A stretch of 64,000 nucleotides of DNA from Lelliottia wanjuensis (GTDB lineage: Bacteria; Pseudomonadota; Gammaproteobacteria; Enterobacterales; Enterobacteriaceae), in the NCBI RefSeq assembly GCF_030238365.1, contig NZ_JASSOT010000064.1:124001-188000 (forward strand), given 5' to 3'. Below are positions 32,751-44,500 of the stretch, one piece after another (the stretch's first letter is position 1; each line of letters opens with the position of its first letter). The notes beneath the pieces are model-generated. The model was not told the origin of the DNA, made no database searches, and worked only from the letters and a program-made list of their open reading frames with translations. The position numbers and the translations under genes were made by a program.

Positions 32751-33713
32751 TTAGCGGCTTGCAGTCACCAGCGCCGCCATCATCTCGATATGCTCCGGCG
32801 AGTCGTTAAGTGCCGGAATATACTCATACTTTGTTCCGCCCGCTTCGAGGAAGAACTCCCGGTTTTGCACCGCGATCTCTTCCAGGGTTTCAAGGCAGTC
32901 CGCCGAGAAGCCCGGCGACATCACCTGAACATGCTTCACGCCCTTCTCGCCGAGCATCTTGAGGGTTTCATCGGTGTACGGCGTCAGCCAGGGTTCACGG
33001 CCAAAGCGCGACTGGAAGGTCATCATCACTTTCTCCGGCGGCAAGCCGAGGGCAGAAACCAGCTCGCGAGTGGTGTCGCGACAGCGCTGCGGATAATCAT
33101 CGCCTTCGTCAGCGTAACGCTGTGGGATGCCGTGATAGGAGAGCAGGAGCAGATCCGGCTCGCCGTGTTTGGCAAACGAGGCGCGCGCGCTGCTCACCAG
33201 TGCGGAGATGTAGAGTTCGTCTTCGGCATAGTCACGAATAAAGGTCACGCCCGGAATACGGCGACGCGTCGCCAGAATGCGCGCCAGTTCGTCCCAGACA
33301 GCAGCGACCGTCGAACAGGAGTATTGCGGGTAAAGGGCCAGCACCACGATGTGGTCCACGTCCTGCGCGAGCAGCGCATCGACCGCGCTCTCGAGCGACG
33401 GTTTGCCGTAGCTCATCCCGAGCGCGACGGGCATATCCGGTAAACGGGCGGCCAGCGCTTTTTCCTGACGACGGCTGTAGACCATCAGCGGCGAGCCCTC
33501 TTCCATCCACACGGACTGGTAGAGTTTCGCCACGCGGGGGGAACGAATCGGCAGAATGACGCCGCGCAGCAGCGGCCACCACAGCAATCTCGGGGTATCC
33601 ACGACGCGGGAGTCGCTTAAAAACTGTCGCAGGTAACGTTTCACTGCCGCAGGGGTTGGTGCTTCTGGAGTGCCCAGATTGGCAAGCAGGATGCCGGTTT
33701 TCGCCTGACTCAT
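32751..33713 (-). CDS. hemH: Ferrochelatase
   Basis: Inserts Fe(II) into protoporphyrin IX, the last step of haem synthesis. The 320 residues include the SYHGIPQRY motif with the metal-binding histidine and the C-terminal [16 protein letters not shown] segment with the conserved glutamate. Length and sequence match the enterobacterial enzyme. The ATG at 33713 has an AGAGG upstream. It follows adk in the same direction, with a BIME element between them. Confidence 0.97.
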   Translation of the reverse strand: MSQAKTGILLANLGTPEAPTPAAVKRYLRQFLSDSRVVDTPRLLWWPLLRGVILPIRSPRVAKLYQSVWMEEGSPLMVYSRRQEKALAARLPDMPVALGMSYGKPSLESAVDALLAQDVDHIVVLALYPQYSCSTVAAVWDELARILATRRRIPGVTFIRDYAEDELYISALVSSARASFAKHGEPDLLLLSYHGIPQRYADEGDDYPQRCRDTTRELVSALGLPPEKVMMTFQSRFGREPWLTPYTDETLKMLGEKGVKHVQVMSPGFSADCLETLEEIAVQNREFFLEAGGTKYEYIPALNDSPEHIEMMAALVTASR

Positions 33714-33802
33714 TCACGCCTCTTAACCATTTGAATAGCTAATGATTGTAACTGAAAAGCGGGGAAACGGAACAGATTGCAGAAATAGGTGGGGGTTGGG
33801 TT

Positions 33803-33878
33803 GCCGGATGGCGGCGTAAACGCCTTATCCGGCCTACAGATTTTTTTGTAGGCCGGATAAGCGAAGCGCCATCCGGCA
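33803..33878. repeat. BIME: two REP units between hemH and adk
   Basis: GCCGGATGGCGGCGTAAACGCC...GGCCTACA, a seven-T spacer, then TGTAGGCCGGATAAGCG...GCCATCCGGC in inverted orientation. Confidence 0.92.
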
Positions 33879-33889
33879 CGTACCACAGA

Positions 33890-34567
<678 letters not shown>

Positions 34568-34670
34568 TCAAAAAGCGCTAAACAATACCATCAGAACGGG
34601 TATCGCTCAAGGAAGGCGGGACGGCTGAAACGGTTAACGGGGGAGATTATTTGGGATAGTGGGGTCTGGT

Positions 34671-34706
34671 GCCCTCACCCCGGCCCTCTCCCACGGGAGA
34701 GGGAGA
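34671..34706. repeat. CCCTCTCCC/GGGAGAGGG dispersed repeat, copy 2
   Basis: GCCCTCACCCCGGCCCTCTCCC then ACGGGAGAGGG, between htpG and adk; closely related to the copies at 26235 and 41558. Confidence 0.85.
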
Positions 34707-34727
34707 AGACCAGGGGAGGCCGGGTGA

Positions 34728-36602
34728 TTACGCCATCAACAGCGCATTCACACGTTTGATGAACAGGTTCGGATCTTCCAGCGTGCCGCGCTCGGCCAGC
34801 AGGGACTGATCCAGCAGCAGCTCAACCCACTCGTTAAACTGGGTTTCGTCCTGAGTGTCCGCCGCGCGTTTCACCAGCGGGTGATCCGGGTTCAGTTCAA
34901 AGATGTACTTCACTTCCGGAATGGCCTGGCCGGCAGCGGCAAACAGTTTCGCCATCTGGGTGCCCATTTCGTCCGCGTCGGTGGTGACAATCGCCGGGGT
35001 GTCGGTCAGACGGTGCGTGAAGCGCACCTCTTTCACGCGATCGCCCAGCAGGGTTTTCACGCGCTCAACGAAGGGCTCCAGCGCTTTTTCTGCTTCTTTT
35101 GCCGTTTCGTCCACTTCGTCAGCCAGCTTGTCGATAGACTCGTCAGCTTTAGCCACGGACTGGAAAGATTTACCGTCGAATTCGGTCAGGTAGTTCATCA
35201 TCCACTCATCGATGCGATCGGAAAGCAGCAGCACTTCGATGCCTTTCTTACGCAGCAGCTCCAGATGCGGGCTGCTCTTCGCGGCAGCATAGCTGTCGGC
35301 GGTGATGTAGTAGATCTTCTCCTGCCCTTCTTTCATACGGGACACGTACTCTTCGAGAGACACGGTCTGCTCGGAAGAGTCGGTGTGCGTCGAGGCGAAG
35401 CGCAGCAGTTTAGCGATCGCTTCCACGTTTGAAGAATCTTCCGCCGGGCCCTCTTTCAGCACCAGGCCAAACTGTTTCCAGAAGGTCTGATATTTCTCAG
35501 CATCGTCTTTCGCCAGTTTCTCCAGCATCTGCAGGGAGCGCTTGGTCAGGGCGTTACGCAGGTTGCGCGTGACGGTGCTGTCCTGCAGGATTTCGCGGGA
35601 GACATTCAGCGGCAGATCGTTAGAATCTATCAGGCCACGCACGAAGCGCAGGTAGTTCGGCATGAACTGCTCGGCATCGTCCATGATGAACACGCGCTGC
35701 ACGTACAGCTTCAGACCGTGCTTATGATCGCGGTTCCACATGTCCCACGGCGCCTGGGCCGGGATGTACAGCAGGCTGGTGTACTCCTGCTTCCCTTCCA
35801 CGCGGTTGTGGCTCCAGGTCAACGGATCGGTAAAGTCGTGGGCGATGTGCTTGTAGAATTCGTTGTATTCGTCGTCTTTGATTTCAGACTTGTTACGCGT
35901 CCACAGGGCCTGCGCCTTGTTGATTTTCTCCCAGGAGACCACGGTTTCACCGTCGACTTCTTCGGTTTTCTCAATTTCAACTGGCAGGGCGATGTGGTCG
36001 GAGTATTTGCTGATGATGGAGCGCACGCGCCAGTCATTCAGGAAATCGTCTTCGCCTTCGCGCAGGTGCAGGGTGATCTCGGTCCCGCGATCGGCTTTGG
36101 TGATGTCATCCACGGTGTATTCACCTTCACCGTGGGACTCCCAGAACACGCCGTTTTCCGCGCTGTCGCCCGCCGCACGGGTGCGTACGGTGACTTTGTC
36201 GGCCACGATAAAGGCCGAGTAGAAGCCTACGCCGAACTGGCCGATCAGCTGGCTGTCTTTCGCCTGATCGGAGCCCATGGATTCGAGGAAGGATTTGGTG
36301 CCGGACTTCGCGATGGTCCCGAGGTGATCGATCACCTCGTCGCGGTTCATACCAATGCCGTTATCGGCAATGGTCAGGGTGCGGTTGTCTTTGTCAAAAG
36401 AGACGCGCACGCGCAGCTCACCGTCGCCTTCATACAGATCCGGGTTGGACAGCGCGCGAAAACGCAGTTTGTCCGCCGCATCCGAGGCGTTGGAGATAAG
36501 CTCACGCAGGAAGATTTCTTTATTGGAATACAGGGAATGGATCATCAGGTGCAGAAGCTGTTTTACTTCTGACTGGAAACCACGGGTTTCTTGTCCTTTC
36601 AT
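34728..36602 (-). CDS. htpG: Hsp90-family chaperone HtpG
   Basis: Cytosolic ATP-dependent chaperone acting late in folding, with DnaK partners. The 624 residues show the GHKL ATPase motifs ([39 protein letters not shown]), the middle domain and the C-terminal dimerisation domain. The heat-shock promoter is visible upstream at 36655-36683, overlapping the end of the recR terminator. Confidence 0.98.
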   Translation of the reverse strand: MKGQETRGFQSEVKQLLHLMIHSLYSNKEIFLRELISNASDAADKLRFRALSNPDLYEGDGELRVRVSFDKDNRTLTIADNGIGMNRDEVIDHLGTIAKSGTKSFLESMGSDQAKDSQLIGQFGVGFYSAFIVADKVTVRTRAAGDSAENGVFWESHGEGEYTVDDITKADRGTEITLHLREGEDDFLNDWRVRSIISKYSDHIALPVEIEKTEEVDGETVVSWEKINKAQALWTRNKSEIKDDEYNEFYKHIAHDFTDPLTWSHNRVEGKQEYTSLLYIPAQAPWDMWNRDHKHGLKLYVQRVFIMDDAEQFMPNYLRFVRGLIDSNDLPLNVSREILQDSTVTRNLRNALTKRSLQMLEKLAKDDAEKYQTFWKQFGLVLKEGPAEDSSNVEAIAKLLRFASTHTDSSEQTVSLEEYVSRMKEGQEKIYYITADSYAAAKSSPHLELLRKKGIEVLLLSDRIDEWMMNYLTEFDGKSFQSVAKADESIDKLADEVDETAKEAEKALEPFVERVKTLLGDRVKEVRFTHRLTDTPAIVTTDADEMGTQMAKLFAAAGQAIPEVKYIFELNPDHPLVKRAADTQDETQFNEWVELLLDQSLLAERGTLEDPNLFIKRVNALLMA

Positions 36603-36654
36603 CTAGATCGACCTCAACAATGCCATTTAATGGGGTTTGAACACGTTGAGAGTG

Positions 36655-36683
36655 AGATGGGGATAGCGGGAGAGAATTTCAAG
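36655..36683 (-). promoter_or_regulatory. Sigma-32 heat-shock promoter of htpG
   Basis: Read on the minus strand, CTTGAAA (36683-36677), 14 bases, then CCCCATCT (36662-36655) fit the sigma-32 consensus (CTTGAAA, N11-16, CCCATNT) exactly. The start lies about 45-50 bases before the htpG ATG. Confidence 0.9.
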
Positions 36684-36707
36684 CGGAGGCCACGATTGCA
36701 GCCTCCG
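36684..36707 (-). terminator. Hairpin at the end of recR
   Basis: CGGAGGC and GCCTCCG form a perfect 7-bp stem directly after recR. The -35 of the htpG heat-shock promoter begins at the foot of the stem. Confidence 0.7.
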
Positions 36708-36712
36708 TTTGG

Positions 36713-37317
36713 TCAGAAAATAAGCTTGTGGCGTCCAGCCAGAGAGTGTGACAGCGTGGTGCCGTCGACCATTTCCAGCTCGCCGCCGACCGGTACGCCG
36801 TGGGCGATGCGGCTCGCCTGTACGCCGTACTGCGCGCACAGTTCACCGATGTAGTTCGCGGTCGCTTCGCCTTCCACCGTCGGGTTGGTGGCGAGGATCA
36901 CTTCGGTCAACGTCTCGGACTCCAGACGCTGCTCGAGGCGATCGAGACCGATATCGTCCGGGCCAATTCCATCCAGCGGAGAGAGATGGCCCATCAGTAC
37001 GAAATAGCGGCCCGAAAACTGCCCGGTTTGCTCAATGGCGTAGATGTCCGCCGGACTCTCCACCACGCAAATCTGACCGTTTTCCTGACGACGCGGATTC
37101 GAACAGATGTTACACACGTCCTGCTCGGTAAAAGTGCGGCAATCCTCACAGTGACCGATTTCTGACATGGCGCGGGTCAGTGCCTGCGCCAGGCGCATCC
37201 CGCCGCTGCGGTCGCGCTGTAACAGCGTAAACGCCATGCGCTGGGCTGACTTCGGGCCAACGCCCGGCAGGCAGCGCAGCGCTTCCATTAACTGCGTGAG
37301 CAGCGGACTGGTTTGCA

Positions 37318-37318
<1 letters not shown>
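36713..37318 (-). CDS. recR: Recombination mediator RecR
   Basis: Works with RecO and RecF to load RecA at single-strand gaps. The 201 residues contain a helix-hairpin-helix ([13 protein letters not shown]), a four-cysteine zinc site (CEDC...CNIC) and a Toprim domain ([10 protein letters not shown]). The ATG at 37318 overlaps the ybaB stop as TGATG. Member of the dnaX-ybaB-recR operon. Confidence 0.98.
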
Positions 37319-37674
<356 letters not shown>

Positions 37675-37706
37675 TTAAGGACAACGACTGTGAGTCAGAC
37701 TCACGG

Positions 37707-39635
37707 TCAAATGGGACGGATACTCTCTTCATCCAGATCGGCGTCGAAGAACCGGCGCAGGGTCTGAATGTTGTTATCCGCAATAATCGACTCGCGCGCC
37801 TGCGCGAGCTTCTCTTCATAAATTGCCTGACGCCACTCCAGCGGCGTACGCATCGCCGGATTATCATCTTCAATGATAGTCAATTCAACCGGCGCGCCCT
37901 GTAATGTGGAGAGCGCCTCCGTCAGCACCTGTTGGGCGCTGGCGGAATTCAGATGACGCTGACCCGGGCGCAGATGCAGGCGGATCTGATTTCCGTCCTG
38001 CTCTTTCCAGGCGTTGAGCGCGACCTGCTCGACCAGTTTCGGCAGCTTTAACTGGCTGACTTCAGCGGCCCAGGCGTCACGCTCGAGGGATTCTGCTGCG
38101 AGCTTCGCAGAAAGCTCCGGCGTTTTATCGTGCTCCAGCGCCTTTTTCAGCGCTTTCGGCGTCGCCACTTCCACCTTCACTTCTTCGGCGGTGTTGGTCG
38201 ACTTCCAGCGGTAAGCCTCTTTCTTCGCCGGGGCTTTCTGTTCGAGCGCCGACGGCGACGGGCGCGACTGTACGCGCTCCGTTACCGATGCCAGTCGTTC
38301 GAGTGCGGCGTTGTTAACCGGCCGCGCTCTTCCTGGCGCTGCCGGTTCACTCTTTTTTGGTTTGGTTGCTCCCTGCGCACGCTGTAGCTGACTGCGCGCG
38401 GCGAGCACCGAACTGGTGGCATCCGGCAGCGGGACGTCCGGCCCAGGCGGTGGCGCAGCGTGCTGCGGCATCGCCGTAGGCGTCATCACCGCGGTCGGTG
38501 CGACAGGGGCATAGGACTGGCGCGGCACTTCAGGCTCGGGCAGCGGCATCCGGGGATGGAACGCCAGCGCGCGCAGAAGCGTCATTTCGACGCCCATCCG
38601 ACGATCCGGTGCGAACGGCAATTCTTTGCGGCCAATCAGCAGCGTCTGGTAATAGAGCTGCACATCAGCCGGTGGAACGGTGCGCGCAAGTTCACGCATG
38701 CGCTGTTCGATCATCGCCATGTCTGCGCCAATGGCAGATGGGGAGAGCTGGAGCATCGCCACGCGGTGCAGCAGGGCCAGCATTTCGACCAGCAGCGCTT
38801 CCCACTCCACGCCGCGGGAGGCCGCGACGTTCACCAGCGACATGGCGCGTTCGCCGTTGGCTTCAATAATGGCTTCAATCAGCGACAGGGCCTGATCGTC
38901 GTCGAGGGTGCCGAGCATGGTGCTCACCGCCTCGGTCGACAGCTGGCCGTCACCGCTGGCGATGGCCTGATCCGTCAGGCTTAAAGCGTCACGCAGACTG
39001 CCGTCCGCCGCACGCGCCAGCAGCTGCAGGGCGCGCGGTTCGTGGGCGATCTTCTCTTCATCAAGAATGTGTTCGAGCTGAGTGCGGATCTGATCGACGT
39101 CCAGCGCCTTCAGATGGAACTGCAGACAGCGCGACAGGATCGTCACCGGCAGCTTTTGCGGATCGGTGGTCGCCAGCAGGAATTTGACGTGCGATGGCGG
39201 CTCTTCCAGCGTTTTCAGCAGGGCGTTAAAACTGTGGCGCGACAGCATGTGGACTTCATCGATCAGATAGACCTTGAAGCGGCCACGCGCCGGGGCGTAC
39301 TGCACGTTATCCAGCAGATCGCGGGTATCTTCGACCTTAGTGCGCGAGGCGGCATCGATTTCGATCAGATCGACAAAACGCCCCTGCTCGATTTCCCGGC
39401 AGTTATCACAGACGCCGCATGGCGTGGCGGTGATCCCGGTTTCGCAGTTCAGGCCTTTAGCCAGCAAACGGGCAATAGAGGTTTTACCGACGCCGCGCGT
39501 GCCGGAGAAAAGATACGCGTGATGGATGCGTCCTAGCGATAAACCGTTCGCCAGGGCGGTCAGCACATGTTCCTGGCCGACGACGTCAGCGAAGGTTTGG
39601 GGTCGCCACTTTCGGGCTAACACCTGATAACTCAT
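37707..39635 (-). CDS. dnaX: DNA polymerase III tau/gamma subunits
   Basis: Clamp-loader ATPase. Full-length tau (642 residues) also links the polymerase cores to DnaB; gamma is made by a programmed -1 frameshift. Visible motifs are the P-loop GTRGVGKTS, a zinc module (CGVCDNCREIEQG), the DEVHMLSRHSFNALLK Walker B region and the SRC box (TILSRCLQF). The ATG at 39635 gives the conserved MSYQVLARKWRP start; a further in-frame ATG at 39650 is less likely. The frameshift site lies at codons 427-428. Confidence 0.98.
   Translation of the reverse strand: MSYQVLARKWRPQTFADVVGQEHVLTALANGLSLGRIHHAYLFSGTRGVGKTSIARLLAKGLNCETGITATPCGVCDNCREIEQGRFVDLIEIDAASRTKVEDTRDLLDNVQYAPARGRFKVYLIDEVHMLSRHSFNALLKTLEEPPSHVKFLLATTDPQKLPVTILSRCLQFHLKALDVDQIRTQLEHILDEEKIAHEPRALQLLARAADGSLRDALSLTDQAIASGDGQLSTEAVSTMLGTLDDDQALSLIEAIIEANGERAMSLVNVAASRGVEWEALLVEMLALLHRVAMLQLSPSAIGADMAMIEQRMRELARTVPPADVQLYYQTLLIGRKELPFAPDRRMGVEMTLLRALAFHPRMPLPEPEVPRQSYAPVAPTAVMTPTAMPQHAAPPPGPDVPLPDATSSVLAARSQLQRAQGATKPKKSEPAAPGRARPVNNAALERLASVTERVQSRPSPSALEQKAPAKKEAYRWKSTNTAEEVKVEVATPKALKKALEHDKTPELSAKLAAESLERDAWAAEVSQLKLPKLVEQVALNAWKEQDGNQIRLHLRPGQRHLNSASAQQVLTEALSTLQGAPVELTIIEDDNPAMRTPLEWRQAIYEEKLAQARESIIADNNIQTLRRFFDADLDEESIRPI
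38347..38358 (-). other. Programmed -1 frameshift site in dnaX
   Basis: On the coding strand the slippery heptamer A-AAA-AAG (38358-38352) is followed in the -1 frame by GAG and TGA (38349-38347), giving gamma of about 429 residues. An upstream AGGGAG and a downstream ACCGGC...GCCGGT stem, the known stimulators, are both present. Confidence 0.93.
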
Positions 39636-39688
39636 GGGCAGGCTCTGCAACGCTGGAAGGTGGATATTCAGGGGGGTAATGCTAACAC

Positions 39689-39711
39689 AACCTCACCCAT
39701 TGGGCGAGGTT
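39689..39711 (-). terminator. Hairpin after apt
   Basis: AACCTCACCCATTGGGCGAGGTT forms a 10-bp stem with one mismatch. No long T run follows on the minus strand, so termination may be partial. Confidence 0.55.
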
Positions 39712-39724
39712 GCGGGAAGAGGGA

Positions 39725-40276
39725 TTAATGACCCGGGAAAGGGACCAGGCTGTAGCTGGTGATACCCTGTTTTTCCAGGCGCTGTTCGCCGCCGAGATCG
39801 AACAGATTGATGATGAAGGCCGCGTCGGTCACTTCTCCACCCAGACGACGGATCAGCTTCACGGTCGCTTCAATCGTACCGCCGGTCGCCAGCAGATCGT
39901 CCACCACCAGCACTTTGTCGCCCGGTTTGATGGCATCAACGTGAATTTCCAGCTGATCGGTGCCGTATTCCAGCTCATAGCTCTCGGCAATGGTTTCACG
40001 CGGCAGTTTGCGCGGTTTACGTACCGGCACAAAGCCCACGCCCATCGCCAGCGCAACCGGTGCGCCGAACAGGAAGCCACGCGCTTCCGTGCCTACTACT
40101 TTGGTGATCCCGGCGTTTTTATAGCGCTGAACCAGCAGTTCAATGCTGAGTGCGTACGCTTTCGGGTCTTCCAGCAAGCTGGTGACATCACGGAAAAGAA
40201 TGCCAGGTTTTGGATAGTCCTGGATGCTTTTGATGCTGTTTTTCAGAAATTCAAGCTGCTGCGCAGTCGCGGTCAT
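39725..40276 (-). CDS. apt: Adenine phosphoribosyltransferase
   Basis: Converts adenine and PRPP to AMP in purine salvage. 183 residues with the PRPP-binding motif [13 protein letters not shown] and the conserved [14 protein letters not shown] segment. Sequence and length match E. coli. Upstream of dnaX in the same direction. Confidence 0.98.
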   Translation of the reverse strand: MTATAQQLEFLKNSIKSIQDYPKPGILFRDVTSLLEDPKAYALSIELLVQRYKNAGITKVVGTEARGFLFGAPVALAMGVGFVPVRKPRKLPRETIAESYELEYGTDQLEIHVDAIKPGDKVLVVDDLLATGGTIEATVKLIRRLGGEVTDAAFIINLFDLGGEQRLEKQGITSYSLVPFPGH

Positions 40277-40429
40277 AAATGTATGCCTGGTTAAAAACGG
40301 TGTTACTCACGGCGCGCATAACATGTGGTCAAAGTAACAATTGATTAACTTTTGACCAGGCGCACCTGTGCTCGAAAACGGTCGAATTTACTGGCTGCGG
40401 GGGATAATTGCAACAGCCATCATTGCCCA

Positions 40430-40807
40430 TCAGTGCTTTTGTTGCTTTTCATCAACGACGGGGATTCGCCACATGAAGAAAAGCAGACAGGAGAGGATCA
40501 CCAGCAGCAGGATACGCACCCACATCATCTTCACCAGCCATAATGAAATGGCGAAGGTCACGAGGATCACCGCAATCGCGCGAGGCTTTGCGCCGGGCGG
40601 CATCGCCCGGTATTGTTGCCAGTGGCGCAGATAGCCGCCAAACCAGGAGCGATAAAGCAGCCACTGGTGAAAACGCGGCGATGAGCGGGCAAAGCACCAG
40701 GCCGCCAGCAGAATAAAGGGCGTGGTGGGCAGCAGCGGCAAAACCACGCCAAGCGTACCCAGCACTACCGCGAGCCAGCCAATGATGATTAAAATAGTAC
40801 GCTTCAT
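40430..40807 (-). CDS. ybaN: DUF454 inner-membrane protein YbaN
   Basis: A 125-residue integral membrane protein with two or three hydrophobic helices (about 5-40 and 83-115) and the RSSPRFHQWLLYR motif typical of the family. The ATG at 40807 matches the E. coli start; the frame can be extended to 40825 but without support. The function is unknown. It is divergent from priC. Confidence 0.94.
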   Translation of the reverse strand: MKRTILIIIGWLAVVLGTLGVVLPLLPTTPFILLAAWCFARSSPRFHQWLLYRSWFGGYLRHWQQYRAMPPGAKPRAIAVILVTFAISLWLVKMMWVRILLLVILSCLLFFMWRIPVVDEKQQKH

Positions 40808-40857
40808 AATGCGAATCGTTATCAAACTGAACGGCTACTTTACCACTGGAGAGCGTA

Positions 40858-41385
40858 TTGAAAACAGCCTTGCTTTTAGAGACTCTGCAAAATCAGTTGA
40901 TCGCCCTGCGCGCGCAGGCATCACCTCTGTTGCAGCATGCGACGCTGAAGCCACGCTTTGACCGGCAGTTGTTTCGTACCCGCAGTACGCTGATAAAAGA
41001 TTATCTTGATGAAGCCCAGCATAACCTTGATGAGCTTCGTCACGCCGTCGAGAGCCAGCAAACCGAGCAGGTGGCGTGGCTGGCGGAACATCTGGTAGAG
41101 CAGATCACCGCCCTGCACCGGGAGATGACCGCCTGGCCGCTGCGCGCGTGGGACACGCCCTCGCCCGGTGCCGCGAAATGGCAGCGCAAACGGCTGGAGC
41201 ATCAGGATTTTGAACGTCGCCTGTACGCGATGAAAAACGAGCGCGAACAGCAGCTCAAAGGGAGCGAAACCCTGGAAGAGCAGCAGCGTTTGATGCGGGA
41301 AATTTCCGCCCTGGAAGGACGACTCACCCGCTGCCGTCAGGCGCTGGATGAGATAGAGCGCGTGATTGCGCGTATGACCCGCTAA
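40858..41385 (+). CDS. priC: Primosomal replication protein N''
   Basis: PriC restarts stalled replication forks by promoting DnaB loading. The 175-residue, helix-rich basic protein has the same length as in E. coli and keeps WQRKRLEHQDFERRL. It starts with TTG at 40858, supported by GGAGAG at good spacing and the conserved MKTALLLE start. Followed by ybaM after 12 bases. Confidence 0.95.
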   Translation: MKTALLLETLQNQLIALRAQASPLLQHATLKPRFDRQLFRTRSTLIKDYLDEAQHNLDELRHAVESQQTEQVAWLAEHLVEQITALHREMTAWPLRAWDTPSPGAAKWQRKRLEHQDFERRLYAMKNEREQQLKGSETLEEQQRLMREISALEGRLTRCRQALDEIERVIARMTR

Positions 41386-41397
41386 ATGGAGCTAAAC

Positions 41398-41553
41398 ATG
41401 TCGCTGGAAAACGCACCCGACGAAGTCAAACTGGCCGTCGATCTGATTATGCTGCTGGAAAATCATGACCTTGCGCCTGAGACGGTGTTGAAAGCGCTGG
41501 AAATTGTGCGGCGGGATTTTGAGGGGAAGTTACGTCCTGACTCAGCGCCGTAG
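41398..41553 (+). CDS. ybaM: Small conserved protein YbaM
   Basis: A 51-residue frame ([20 protein letters not shown] at the start) clearly matches E. coli YbaM (53 residues). GGAGC precedes the ATG at 41398. It follows priC closely, as in E. coli, so the two share a transcript. Helical, soluble, of unknown function. Confidence 0.93.
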   Translation: MSLENAPDEVKLAVDLIMLLENHDLAPETVLKALEIVRRDFEGKLRPDSAP

Positions 41554-41557
41554 TTTC

Positions 41558-41592
41558 CCCCTCACCCTAACCCTCTCCCACAGGGAGAGGGA
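41558..41592. repeat. CCCTCTCCC/GGGAGAGGG dispersed repeat, copy 3
   Basis: CCCTCACCCTAACCCTCTCCC, ACA, GGGAGAGGG, between convergent ybaM and mscK. Third copy in this window. Confidence 0.85.
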
Positions 41593-41598
41593 ATAAGA

Positions 41599-44500
41599 TC
41601 AAGCTGGTGTCGGGTCATCGCCCTTCACTTCACGCTTCACTTCCGTATGCTCATCACCCTTCTCATTTCGCAGGTGAACTTCCAGCTGGTTGAAAGCGAT
41701 ATTGATATTGTTCTCACGGCACAGACGATCGATGGTGCGGTTCAGTTCGTCCACCGCGTAACTGCGATCCCGCAACTCACGCACGTATAAACGCAGCTCA
41801 TGATCCAGGGTGCTTGCCCCGAAGGTGGTGAAGAACACCGACGGCGCCGGATCGTGCATCACTTTTGGATGCTCCGTCGCGGCCTGCAACAGTACCGCTT
41901 TCACTTTGTCCAGATCCGATCCGTACGCCACGCCGAGGCGGATCACCACGCGGGTGATGGTGTCGGAGAGCGACCAGTTGATCAGACGTTCGGTGACGAA
42001 GGCTTTGTTCGGGATGATCACCTCTTTGCGATCAAAGTCGGTGATTGTCGTTGCGCGGATACGGATCTTGCTGACCGTCCCGGAGAAGGTACCGATGGTG
42101 ACCGTATCGCCGATACGCACCGGGCGTTCGAACAGAATGATCAGGCCAGAGACGAAGTTCCCGAAGATCTCCTGCAAGCCAAAACCGAGACCGACCGACA
42201 GGGCGGCTGCCAGCCACTGGAGTTTATCCCACGAGACGCCCAGCGAGCCGAAGACGGTCATCGCCCCGACCACCAGAATCACATAGTTCAGAATGGTGGT
42301 GATGGCGTAAGACGAGCCCTGACGCATATTGAGGCGTGAGAGGATCAGCACTTCCAGCAGACCCGGCAGGTTGCGGATCAGCGCCCAGGCCACCACGGTG
42401 GAGACCAGCGCAAACAGCAGGCTGCCCATGGTGACGCTTTTCATCACCGCCGCACCGGCTTCGGTGCCGTTGTACTGCCAGAGCGTGATGCTGTCGAGAT
42501 AGGCAAACACGGTGATCAAATCAGACCAGATCGCCCAGAACATCACGCCGAACAGCGCCACCATCACCAGCATGGTAATACGTAGCGTTTGCTGGTTGAC
42601 CTGCTCCAGCGCGATGGTCGGCTCTTCCTGCGGCTCCGCCCCTTCCGCGCCCTCTTTCACCATATTCTGACGACGAGCCAGCGCACGACGGTAGGCGATG
42701 CGGCGCGCCGCGACGCTCAGACCGCGCAGCACCGTCTGATACAGCAGGTTCCAGAGAATGACCAGATAGACGGTTTCAATCCAGCGGCCCGACAGGCGCA
42801 GCGTGGTATAGAAGTAGCCCGTGGCGGTGAGCACCATCAGCGCCAGCGGAATAATCGCCAGCACGGTGACGGTGATCAGCCGAATGTTATGCGACTCTTT
42901 ATCCCGCCAGCTGTCGCGGCACATCGGCCACATCAGCACGGCAATCAGCAGCAGGTTGAGGAAAATGGCGAGTTGGCCGAGGACGTCATCCATCAGATGC
43001 AGCGGCGAGAGTTCGGCCACGACCGACCAGAAGTGCAGCGGCAGCAGCGCCAGGCTCACGCGCACAATCTGGCGGCGCCAGTGGCTGGTGAGCTGCTCCG
43101 GCATATTGAAGTGACGCACCGCCACGCCGTCTTTTTCCAGCACTTTCCAGCACAGGCCAAACACCAGCCAGAACAGGGCCAGTTTTTTGCTGAACGCCCA
43201 CAGCAGATCGCTGATGTTGAGCTGCATCGTCAGCAGGATCAGTCCCGCCGCCAGAATCAGCAGACACACCGGCAGCGCGCGGATGAGATCGATCAATATT
43301 GCTTTCGGCGTATGCAGCTGGCTGTCATTGCGCAGCTGTCCCACTTCATGGGCGAGCTTAGCCTGGTATTTTTTAAGCCAGCCCAGACGCCAGCGGATCA
43401 GTCCCGCAATCAGCAACAACGGCAGACCGGCGAGAAACGCAATCATCACCGCAGGCCAGGCTTTCTCCCAGTTGACGGTGATTTTCATGCTTTTGATCTG
43501 GGATTTCAGCGTCTCCGGGAAGGATTTAATCCAGTCCCAGTCCATCGGTTTGTTGCTGTTTACCCAGAAGATTTGCTGGGTCAGAATTTCTTTCAGGCTT
43601 TTCGAGACGCTCACCAGCTGCTGCTGGTTGATTTGCAGGTTGATCGCCATCATCAGCTGATTACCCAACTGTTTGTTGAGCTGATCCAGCAGCTCGCGGC
43701 GCATATCCACCACCTGCAGCAGCGCGTCGTGGACTTCATCGTTCACTTCGCTGTTATGACCCTCTTCCACTTTGGCGACAAAGGCGTCGCTCTGGAAAAG
43801 CGCGTCGCGCTGTTGGTTGATCTCAAACTGCTCCAGACGCAGGTCCGCGATGCGGTTGGTCATGTCTTCCAGCTCGTCGGCGGACGGCAGCGTCTGCTGC
43901 TGCTGATACAGAATGCGCGACAGCAGCAGGCTGCCCTTCAGGACGGCAATCTGTTCTTTGATATTGCGCTCCGCCTGCAGGGCGCGATCCAGCCAGTTCT
44001 TCACTTTGATATTTTGCTGAACCAGTGAGTTACCGCTTTCGGTGGCCTGAATCAGACGCTGGCTGAGCTGATGGTTGATATCCAGCTCCTGCTTCACCAG
44101 CGGGTTACTCTGGATGCGGGTGGTTTCGTCCGGCGAGACGGCTTCCTGCGCCGTTTTCTCCGTCAGGGTCAGGCGTTTGCTGTTAACCGCCTCCTGCAGC
44201 AGCTGGAGCTGATGCTCCAGGCGATTAATATTGGCGGTGACATAATCCCGCTGTTTTTGCAGCGTATCCTGCAAAATGGTGTTGCCTTCGAGGCTCTTAC
44301 GCTGCTGGTCGATCTGCGAATTGAGCAAGGTTTGCTGGGCCAGGAGCAGCGTTTGCTGCGTCGGACGCAGCGCGCCTTCGCCCACCGTGGTGCCATTCAG
44401 GCGGTTACGGATCTGCTGCAGCTGCTGCGAGGCCGAATACATGGCGTTCTGCACGCGTTCCGGCTGAGTTTGCAGGGAGACGAGCTGGCTGTTGTAGGTG

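Noticed and set aside
42589..44028. Long plus-strand frame of 479 residues opposite mscK
   Set aside because: It is the complement of a conserved gene. Long antisense frames arise from GC-rich third positions, and its Gln/His/Arg-rich composition is typical of such shadows.
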